From the NCBI GenBank assembly GCA_017999075.1, contig JAGOBX010000064.1, positions 1 through 11,684 on the forward strand: 11,684 nucleotides of DNA, written 5' to 3'. The DNA is from Candidatus Babelota bacterium. GTDB lineage: Bacteria > JAGOBX01. Position 1 is the stretch's first letter; the number at the start of each line of letters is the position of its first letter. The notes beneath the pieces were generated by a model. It did no database searches. It was not told the DNA's origin and worked only from the letters and a program-made list of their open reading frames with translations. Both the position numbers and the translations under genes were made by a program. Below, one piece after another: positions 1 to 6,200 of this stretch.

Positions 1-74
1 CCTGTTTTTTGTGCTTTTGTTACCTGTATCAGATAAAAAGGTTTTGTATGTTTAAAAACACATCATTACAATAA

Positions 75-122
75 ATGGGTAATTTTCAATTGAAAATAAT
101 GGGTAATTTTACATTAAAAAAA
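75..122. repeat. Two-copy 24-base tandem repeat, possible IS21-family end
   Basis: Two adjacent copies (75-98 and 99-122) both begin ATGGGTAATTTT and match at 20 of 24 positions by hand alignment. From memory, arrays of GGGTAATTTT-CAATTG-like units are typical of the inner terminal repeats of IS21-family insertion sequences, so this may be the right or left end of an IS lying mostly outside the window. No transposase (IstA/IstB) is visible in the 74 bases before it, which hold no feature I can support. The exact IS tip and a target duplication cannot be fixed from this window. The repeat itself is certain; the IS21 assignment is tentative. Confidence 0.5.
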
Positions 123-587
123 ACAGCTGTTCAGAAAAAAATTAAAGGCCTGCATGACGAACGTAAAAGAAAAATGAAAATGTGCGACAGCAAGGAAGAT
201 TTTGAAAAAATTGTTAAACCTTATCTTATAGAGATTGATAATGAAGAAAAAGAACTGAATTTTAATCTTAAACAACTAACCGAGGAGCTTCAAGAATATC
301 AGGAAAACAAAATTGAAGCAAAGGCATTAAGAGATAAACTGAAAGAAATAATGAACATTATAGATTTACTTGATGGAAAAAGCATACAAATGATTTGTAA
401 AATGCTTATAGAAAGCGTAACAATAACTCCTGGTAAAACTATAAACGAACCTTTAGAAATTGAAATTAATCTCTGGGGCCGACTACCTGAACTATTAAAT
501 ATTCCATTATCGGATTTAAACGACAAGACAAGACTTGAAAACTATTTGTTACCCTGTTCTGTCCAGCGTAATGAATGGGGTGGCTGA
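75..587 (+). pseudogene. C-terminal remnant of a large serine recombinase
   Basis: This 170-codon frame has no catalytic domain. Residues about 17-105 are a charged, Lys/Glu-rich coiled coil (including DSKEDFEKIVKPYLIEID and NLKQLTEELQEYQENK), followed by a short strand-rich tail, MLIESVTITPGK...LEIEINLWGRL at about 110-136. That order is typical of the extreme C-terminus of large serine recombinases, after the zinc ribbon. The N-terminal resolvase domain with the catalytic serine, the recombinase domain and the zinc ribbon are all missing, so only about a third of a usual 450-600 residue protein remains. The first 16 codons are encoded by the 24-base repeats, a stop codon (TAA, 72-74) immediately precedes the ATG, and no Shine-Dalgarno site is seen. 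The final codons and stop lie inside the tRNA-His gene, so the tail is probably not native. Best read as a broken gene, perhaps interrupted by an IS. Alternatively it could be an unrelated coiled-coil protein. Confidence 0.6.
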
Positions 588-652
588 CGGGGGTTGAACC
601 CGCGACCACAAGAGCCACAATCTTGCACTCTACCAACTGAGCTACAGCCACC
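576..652 (-). tRNA. tRNA-His (anticodon GTG)
   Basis: The minus strand reads GGTGGCTGTAGCTCAG at the 5' end and CAGCCACC plus an encoded CCA at the 3' end. The acceptor stem pairs, and includes the extra 5' G (G-1, opposite C73) that marks tRNA-His. The D arm is AGCTCAGTTGGTAGAGT. The anticodon arm is CAAGA-TTGTGGC-TCTTG, giving anticodon GTG, which reads CAC/CAU. The T arm is GCGGG-TTCAACC-CCCGT, with one G-T pair. Total length is 77 bases including G-1 and CCA, as in E. coli tRNA-His. The 3' end faces the serine-recombinase remnant, whose frame stops at base 587 inside the acceptor stem. It lies downstream of, and on the same strand as, the acyltransferase/ligase gene. Confidence 0.97.
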
Positions 653-672
653 ATGAATATAATAATAGATTA

Positions 673-699
673 TTTATAATAATGAATAAGATTTGTCAA
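673..699 (-). promoter_or_regulatory. Candidate sigma70-type promoter of tRNA-His
   Basis: On the minus strand a perfect TTGACA (-35, 694-699) is followed after 15 bases by TATAAA (-10, 673-678). Initiation would fall about 10-15 bases upstream of the tRNA 5' end at 652, which fits a short tRNA leader. The 15-base spacer is shorter than the ideal 17, and the region is very AT-rich, so the -10 choice is uncertain. The promoter occupies the 79-base gap between the upstream gene stop (732) and the tRNA. Confidence 0.5.
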
Positions 700-731
700 C
701 AAAATTTTTGTTTTAATTTTTTTTATTTCAA

Positions 732-3374
732 TTAAATAAATTGTCTGCATTTTTTATAATCGGTTTTCCCGCTTCCTAAAGTTGGAATAACATCAAGTTT
801 GATTATTTTGTATATTGAATGCAGATTTGATAATCCTGCTTTTCTGATTGCGGAATTTACATTTATTTTATCTATATCAATAGTAGTGAATAATACTATT
901 TTGGAATTATTTTCCATTTGAAATTCATCAACTGCAAATACAGGACCATCTTGATTTAAATCAGGTGGAATAAGATTTTTATTTAAAACATTTTCTATAG
1001 CAAGCAGAGAAATCATTTCTCCTCCGATTTTTATGAAACGTTTTAATCTGCCTTTAAAAATTAAATATCCATTTTCTTTCTCTGAAACCAGATCTCCTGT
1101 TTTATACCAGGTTTTTCCTTTGTATTCAATAAACGGATTACTGTCTTTTTCATCAAGATAACCTGAAAATATACTTGGACCGCGAACTAACAGCATGCCC
1201 TGATCTCCTTTTTTTACAGGTTCGTTAGTTTCAGGATTGATAATTATATATTCAATTGATTTCAGAACTTTTCCGATCGTTCCTGGTTCAGGATTATTTG
1301 TTGGGTTAAAGCTTACAACAGGCGAACATTCAGTTATTCCGTATCCTTCGCATATAACTGCTTGAGGACATAATTCTTTAATTGCATTGTAAACCTGTTC
1401 TGAACATTTTTCAGCTCCTGTGGCAGCTATTCTGACAGATGACATTTGTTCTTTTGAAGCTGCGCGCATTATGCCGTTGACAAAAGTTGGAGTTCCTACC
1501 AGCATTGTAACTTTATATGAAAAAATTATTTTAGATAGAATTGCTCCTTCAGTAGGATTTGAATGAAATACTGTTTTTATACCTAAACATAAAGGCATAA
1601 GCATAGTTGCGGTTATTCCGAAAGAATGGAATGGAGGAAGCATGCCAAGAATTATATCGCTGCCGCGAAGTTCAATGTAATCTAAAATATCTCTTATATT
1701 TTGAATTATATTTTTATGACTTAACGGCACTGACTTAGGGTTATTTTCAGAACCGCTTGTAAAAAGTATTACTGCGGTTTCTTTAATATTTTTTGTATTA
1801 AGAAATTTATCAGGGAATCTACTTTTAATGTAAGAAGTGATTTTTTTAAATTTTGATATTGAAGAAATAAAATCTTCAATATAAATCCAGGTAACATTAA
1901 TTTTTGAATAATTAATTCCTTGTGTTTTAATTTTAGTAATAAGGCGTTTTGAAGTAACTATATAATTAGTATTAGTCTGTTTTAAAGAATATATCATTTG
2001 TTTTTCGCCTACTGTCCAATTAATCATTACCGGAGTTTTGGAAGAAAACAAAATTCCGAAATATGATATGACAGTTGCAACTGACGCAGGAAGCATTATC
2101 CCTATACGCTCATCATTGAATTTTTCAAAAAATGATTTAAATATTATAGTAGCAGTAACCAGCTCCCTATAGTTTTTTATTCCTGAATTTTTATCGGCAA
2201 AAATTATCTGATTCGGATATTTTTTTGCCATTTGAATAAAAATTTCGGCAATATTGCAGTTTTCATTAACAATATTTTTGTCCATTACAACAGGTTTGAA
2301 CCAATTTTTTACGACTTCAGATATTTCTTCAGTTTTTTTACTTATAATTTCTCCTGAAGCAGCCATTATACAATCGCCGACTGACTGTATAGATTCCATA
2401 TCTTCGACAGAAATATTGAATTCCTGTTCAAGCCATACAATAATGTCAGCAAGAGATATACTGTCAATTCCCAGGTCAGATGACAAATTTGATTTTGGAG
2501 AAATATCAGTTATGCCTGTTTTATTTTTTAAATAATTAATTATTAAATTTTGAATTTCTGAAGAAACATTATTTAAATTCCCTGAAAATTTTTTGGATTC
2601 TGGTTCAGGAATAATTTTACTGGAAAATCCTTGAAACCAATTGTAAGGAACAAAAGTATTTTTTGCCGCGTTTTTATTATAAAAATTTTCTAAATACCTG
2701 TTTATTGTAAGGCGGTCGGCATTTCTGGGGAAATTTTGATCATCGGAAAATTCTATTGAAACTTTCCTTTTGGGACCGAAAAAAAATAAGTTTAAAACAC
2801 TCGAAATTAAATATAGTTTTAGTTTTTTAGTGAATGAAGGGTAAGTGCCGTCTGATTTGCTGAGGCTGCTTCCCCATAAACCTGAGGTTCGTACAAGCAC
2901 AATCTGTAAGTCAGGTATCTGTTTCAAAATATATTCAACTGAACTGTTTGCGCCGATATTTTCTATGTATTGAGAATAAAGTTTTCCGGAAGGATATAAA
3001 ATTACGTTATCGCCGTTTTTTAATGCATCTACAACAGCAGAAATAGATTTAATTGTTTCGTTTTTATTTTCTTTTCCGGTTAAATTTAAATCAGGAACAG
3101 AGATAGGATTTACGTGTTTTGCAAAAAAATTTACTAATGGAGAATCAAGCTGTTCCTGCGCAACTAATGGCCTTGGATGAAATTTGTTGTATAATATAGA
3201 AAATAAAATTACAGGATCAATAAGCGCAGGATGATTTGGAAGAAAAAGGATCCCGGTATTTTTTGATTTTATAATTTTGTTCAGACCTGTTATTTTTAAA
3301 GAATAACGTAGTAATAAAATTATTTTGATGAAAATCAGTAAAAATATGCCTGGTATATTTTTTTTATTTTTCAT
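732..3374 (-). CDS. aas: Aas-like acyltransferase-ACP-acyl-ACP synthetase fusion
   Basis: Three domains are visible in this 880-residue protein. First is a PlsC-type glycerophospholipid acyltransferase (about 1-235), with a hydrophobic anchor at 8-24 and the H-x4-D motif NHPALID (H48, D53). Second is an acyl carrier domain (about 270-345), with the phosphopantetheine-attachment motif LGIDS at Ser305. Third is an AMP-forming acyl-activating domain (about 375-880), with FTSGSENNPKSVPLSH at 538-553, GYGITECSP at 677-685, YKTGD at 757-761, GRLKRFIKIGG at 775-785 and a candidate catalytic lysine, K870, in SGKTDYKK. By analogy with E. coli Aas it would activate a fatty acid, load it on a carrier and re-acylate lysophospholipid at the inner membrane. 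E. coli Aas is about 720 residues and binds separate ACP; here the carrier is built in. The second acyltransferase motif reads YPSGK instead of the usual FPEGTR. Start ATG is preceded by AGGAG at 8 bases (3383-3387), inside the upstream gene, which it overlaps by 11 bases. No convincing terminator follows the stop. Confidence 0.88.
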   Translation of the reverse strand: MKNKKNIPGIFLLIFIKIILLLRYSLKITGLNKIIKSKNTGILFLPNHPALIDPVILFSILYNKFHPRPLVAQEQLDSPLVNFFAKHVNPISVPDLNLTGKENKNETIKSISAVVDALKNGDNVILYPSGKLYSQYIENIGANSSVEYILKQIPDLQIVLVRTSGLWGSSLSKSDGTYPSFTKKLKLYLISSVLNLFFFGPKRKVSIEFSDDQNFPRNADRLTINRYLENFYNKNAAKNTFVPYNWFQGFSSKIIPEPESKKFSGNLNNVSSEIQNLIINYLKNKTGITDISPKSNLSSDLGIDSISLADIIVWLEQEFNISVEDMESIQSVGDCIMAASGEIISKKTEEISEVVKNWFKPVVMDKNIVNENCNIAEIFIQMAKKYPNQIIFADKNSGIKNYRELVTATIIFKSFFEKFNDERIGIMLPASVATVISYFGILFSSKTPVMINWTVGEKQMIYSLKQTNTNYIVTSKRLITKIKTQGINYSKINVTWIYIEDFISSISKFKKITSYIKSRFPDKFLNTKNIKETAVILFTSGSENNPKSVPLSHKNIIQNIRDILDYIELRGSDIILGMLPPFHSFGITATMLMPLCLGIKTVFHSNPTEGAILSKIIFSYKVTMLVGTPTFVNGIMRAASKEQMSSVRIAATGAEKCSEQVYNAIKELCPQAVICEGYGITECSPVVSFNPTNNPEPGTIGKVLKSIEYIIINPETNEPVKKGDQGMLLVRGPSIFSGYLDEKDSNPFIEYKGKTWYKTGDLVSEKENGYLIFKGRLKRFIKIGGEMISLLAIENVLNKNLIPPDLNQDGPVFAVDEFQMENNSKIVLFTTIDIDKINVNSAIRKAGLSNLHSIYKIIKLDVIPTLGSGKTDYKKCRQFI

Positions 3375-4617
3375 TGTTGATTCTCCTGGTTTTTATATAG
3401 AAAATTATTCCTGTTAAAAAACAAAAAATTGATAGATAAAAAAGATTAAAAGATGGTTTAGTCCGACAAATAATAGAAAAAATTTGACCTGATACCAATA
3501 TTCCTGAAAAATCAAGAAAATTGCACACGCCAAGAATTTTTCCTTTTTCATTTTCAGCAGGTTTAATCTGAATAAAAGAAGCAACAGGAATAAGCAGCAT
3601 TCCCCCAAAACAACCTGTTAATACCAATGCGCTGAAAAGTACAGGTTTCTGTATTTCATTAGATAATAACGGGCCTGCCGAAATTATTAATAATCCTGAA
3701 GAAATGCCGAATATGGATATTATTATAAGTCTATTCCATTTTTTTCCGGCAGTGAGTTTTGCAGCAAGGAAAGAACCTATGCAAATTCCTATCATTAACG
3801 CTACGGATAACAATCCAGTCAATGTTTGAGAATATTTGAGTTGAGATAATCCGTAAGCGTTTAGCAATAAAACAATCAATGAGGATACAGCATAAAAAAA
3901 ACAGCTTACAATCAGCGCAAATAATAATTCAGGTTCTCTTTTCAAAATAAACATATCTTTGATTGAGTTGATGGGACCCAACCAAGGAAATGGCGCTGAA
4001 GTTTTTTTTATTTTGTATTTGTTAACTTTAAAACTGGAGATAACTCCTAATATTGATACTAAAATTACTAATATTGATACTAATAAATTTCCGAAAGGGA
4101 CAAATTCGACATTGTACCATCTTTGATCAAGTGTAATTCCTGCGAGGGCTATTCCGAGTAAAATTGCAAGTGTTGTAACAAGTTTAACAATTGCATTGGC
4201 TTTAGATACATACCATTCAGGATATAATTCCGGTATAGAACCATTCAAAGCAGGACTGAAAAGCGTGGACTGAAATCCCATCAAACCAACCATGCTTATT
4301 ATGCACAACCAATTGTTTGTCAAAATGCCGTAAGCTCCTAAAACCATTGCTGCAAGCTCTAATATTTTAGTTCCGATAATAACATTTTTTTTTGCAAATT
4401 TGTCTGCAAGCCATCCTGCATGCGCAGAAAAAATTATAAATGGTAAAGAAAAAATTACTGTAGCAATTCCCTGTAATTTGCTTTTTCCCGCAGCTACAGC
4501 AAGAAGCATGGCTGCCTGTTTAAAGAAATTGTCATTAAAAACTCCAAGCGCGTATGCTGCAGCCATAGCTATAAATTTGGATCTTGCTTTTGATATAAGA
4601 TGCTTGTCATCGTTCAT
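3364..4617 (-). CDS. lplT: LplT-like MFS lysophospholipid transporter
   Basis: This is a 417-residue, strongly hydrophobic protein with about 12 membrane stretches, near the E. coli LplT length (397). Family-like motifs are GVFNDNFFKQ (25-34) at the first helix, a motif-A-like cytoplasmic loop GWLADKFAKKNVI (68-80), SPALNGSIPEL (121-131) and SKANAIVKLVTTLAILLG (138-155). LplT moves lysophosphatidylethanolamine and related lysolipids from the outer to the inner leaflet of the inner membrane, supplying Aas. The gene lies directly upstream of the Aas-like fusion and overlaps it by 11 bases, which implies translational coupling. The ATG has GGAGG six bases upstream (4624-4628). It starts 60 bases after the amidohydrolase stop on the same strand, with no terminator visible between, so co-transcription is likely. 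LplT rather than another MFS clade is supported by motif and partner, not by a search. Confidence 0.87.
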   Translation of the reverse strand: MNDDKHLISKARSKFIAMAAAYALGVFNDNFFKQAAMLLAVAAGKSKLQGIATVIFSLPFIIFSAHAGWLADKFAKKNVIIGTKILELAAMVLGAYGILTNNWLCIISMVGLMGFQSTLFSPALNGSIPELYPEWYVSKANAIVKLVTTLAILLGIALAGITLDQRWYNVEFVPFGNLLVSILVILVSILGVISSFKVNKYKIKKTSAPFPWLGPINSIKDMFILKREPELLFALIVSCFFYAVSSLIVLLLNAYGLSQLKYSQTLTGLLSVALMIGICIGSFLAAKLTAGKKWNRLIIISIFGISSGLLIISAGPLLSNEIQKPVLFSALVLTGCFGGMLLIPVASFIQIKPAENEKGKILGVCNFLDFSGILVSGQIFSIICRTKPSFNLFYLSIFCFLTGIIFYIKTRRINNEK

Positions 4618-4677
4618 AGTATTCCTCCGAATAATATAAGACTAACATAAATTAAATAACAAAAAAACCAAGTGATT

Positions 4678-5895
4678 TTATGAGTTATTTAAAAAACGGT
4701 TTATAAATACAGCATCTGAAAATTTATTTTTTTTGTCAGCGGACTTAATAGTTCGTTTTAAAATGAAATCAAACATCAAAGGGTTTATTTTATAAATTTC
4801 ATCGAGAATTTTTTTTTCTTCTTTTGTAATAAAATTATTACGGCATAATTTGCTTGTCTGTATTAAAAAATTTATTCCGGGTAATGGGTAATCGCTGCCG
4901 TTAATCAGTCTGTGATGAATATCTGTCCTGTTAAGTAAAATATTCAAGCATTTGTCCATGTGGTTATATTGTGTTACCGCGGAAATATCCCCGAATAACA
5001 AACCTTTATATTCAGGTTTGTCCATCATTCTTAAAAAAAGTGAAAAATTATCAATTGATTTTTTTTCAGGATCTTCAAAATCAATGCTGCTGCCTGAACT
5101 TGCGCAATGAGCAGCAATTACTTTAACTCCTGAATCAAGAGCAAGTTTTAAAAGCAGAGGATTGCCTAATTTTTGATTTTCTTCTGAATCAACTGCTTCC
5201 TCTTTGCCTGTATGCGATATAAGTATCATATTATATTTTTTCATCATAGCATAAAAAGGAATTATTTCGGAATCTGAAGGATTTATACCCATGCTGTTCG
5301 GAAGCCATTTTATGAATTTCACGTTTAAGTCAGCCCATTTTTTAAGTTCGTTTAATGCGTCTTTTCTGTAAGGATGAATCGACACAACAGGTATCATATT
5401 TTTATTTTTGACTGAAAGATTGTATATGTAATCGTTAGGCGTGTAAAATTCAGTTTTTTTTTCATTTACAATGCCATTTTTTTCGTAATACTTATCCATT
5501 GCAAAAATATAATATTTGCCCTGATGATTGAAATTTTTTATTAAATAATTAAAACGCTTAATATATTCTGTGTCAACACTGTTTTTGTTAACTTTTGATG
5601 CGCTTAAATATATTAAATATTTGAAATGTTTAACAGGATTTATAAAAGAGTTCATATTTTCGTTTGCATAACATCCTGTTGTTTCTTTAGAAATTCCTAA
5701 TATATGATTATGACAGTCGACAATATTTATTTTATCCAATGTTTTAAATGACTCTTCAATTAGTTTTTCAGCTTCACAAGATAACTTTAAATTATCGTTA
5801 AAATTTCCGCCAATTTTCTTTATCAAAATACCGCAGCCGGCATTTATTGAAATAAACATAATTATTATAAAAATACTAATAATAATTAATTTCAT
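4678..5895 (-). CDS. Signal-anchored amidohydrolase-family metal hydrolase
   Basis: This 405-residue protein (from the ATG at 5895) carries the TIM-barrel amidohydrolase signature: DCHNH (H62, H64), a candidate carboxylated or metal-binding lysine in KWLP (K196), SHTGK (H228), AAHC (H263) and GSDYP (D335). The spacing matches the amidohydrolase-2 group, which hydrolyses or decarboxylates small cyclic or carboxylate substrates; the substrate here is unknown. The N-terminus, MK followed by about 17 hydrophobic residues and INAGC, is a signal sequence. C21 could be a lipidation site, but Asn at the -3 position is atypical, so an uncleaved anchor is also possible. Many relatives are cytoplasmic, so an exported form is noteworthy. 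An in-frame TTG at 5976 would add 27 residues in front of the signal and has no Shine-Dalgarno site; the ATG at 5895 was preferred. Probably the first gene of the unit with lplT and aas; a role in envelope lipid metabolism is only a guess from context. Confidence 0.8.
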   Translation of the reverse strand: MKLIIISIFIIIMFISINAGCGILIKKIGGNFNDNLKLSCEAEKLIEESFKTLDKINIVDCHNHILGISKETTGCYANENMNSFINPVKHFKYLIYLSASKVNKNSVDTEYIKRFNYLIKNFNHQGKYYIFAMDKYYEKNGIVNEKKTEFYTPNDYIYNLSVKNKNMIPVVSIHPYRKDALNELKKWADLNVKFIKWLPNSMGINPSDSEIIPFYAMMKKYNMILISHTGKEEAVDSEENQKLGNPLLLKLALDSGVKVIAAHCASSGSSIDFEDPEKKSIDNFSLFLRMMDKPEYKGLLFGDISAVTQYNHMDKCLNILLNRTDIHHRLINGSDYPLPGINFLIQTSKLCRNNFITKEEKKILDEIYKINPLMFDFILKRTIKSADKKNKFSDAVFINRFLNNS

Positions 5896-5908
5896 TTTTT
5901 TATCATAA

Positions 5909-5914
5909 CTCCTT
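5909..5914 (-). promoter_or_regulatory. Ribosome binding site deciding the amidohydrolase start
   Basis: AAGGAG on the minus strand lies 13 bases upstream of the ATG at 5895. The spacing is long, but no in-frame ATG, GTG or TTG lies closer. An out-of-frame ATG two bases after the site runs only four codons to TGA, overlapping the true start. The site supports starting at 5895 rather than at the TTG at 5976. Confidence 0.5.
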
Positions 5915-5982
5915 TTTAAATTATTTACTAAACCCAAACAGTCGTTAAAATTACTGATTAAAAAATAAAAGAGCAATATTTG

Positions 5983-6008
5983 TTGGATTAAAATATTTTT
6001 TAATCTAA
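5983..6008. repeat. Near-perfect palindrome in the divergent region
   Basis: TTGGATTAAAA (5983-5993) and TTTTAATCTAA (5998-6008) are inverted copies with one mismatch across a four-base spacer TATT. The site sits just upstream of the candidate minus-strand promoter and could be an operator for a dimeric regulator. It is entirely AT-rich apart from three G/C bases, so chance occurrence in this genome is a real alternative. It is not placed where either transcript would need a terminator. Confidence 0.4.
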
Positions 6009-6200
6009 TGCATTTATTTTTAAATGGTTATTTTGAAATGAAAAATATGAACGGGATATCAATAAAGCAAAAAAAGCACAATCGTTACATTTTTTGTATA
6101 TAAAAATTTATAACGGATTTTAGTTTAAAAGTTATGCTAGAGTGAAAAATCAGAAGAAAACTCTTGCATGTTGAAGTGAATTATTGTAAATTTTCAAGAT

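Larger units (their letters stand above)
5896..6200. promoter_or_regulatory. Divergent intergenic promoter region
   Basis: These 305 bases separate the minus-strand amidohydrolase unit from the plus-strand kinase and must hold both promoters unless transcription enters from outside. No RNA gene or small ORF is convincing here. For the minus strand a weak pair is TTGCTC, 17 bases, TAATTT (about 5948-5976). For the plus strand a possible -10 is TATAAC (6109-6114), with GTTACA (6084-6089) as a poorly spaced -35, or TATGCT (6133-6138) with no clear -35. The kinase has no recognisable Shine-Dalgarno site before its ATG. All promoter picks are low confidence because the region is very AT-rich. Confidence 0.3.

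Noticed and set aside
466-654. Minus-strand 62-codon frame across the tRNA-His gene
   Set aside because: It is the translation of the tRNA and its flanks (the AVAQLVE-like peptide is a common artefact of tRNA genes).
698-712. Inverted repeat AACAAAA-T-TTTTGTT followed on the plus strand by a T-rich run, as a terminator
   Set aside because: The stem is almost all A-T with a one-base loop, it overlaps the tRNA -35 element, and on the minus strand, where the acyltransferase/ligase transcript would need it, no T-run follows.
2254-2535. 93-codon plus-strand frame inside the Aas-like gene
   Set aside because: It lies antisense to the carrier domain, has no ribosome site and no family features.
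5896-5976. Longer amidohydrolase start at TTG 5976
   Set aside because: It would place 27 extra residues before a good signal sequence, has no Shine-Dalgarno site, and the ATG at 5895 has AAGGAG upstream, although with long spacing.
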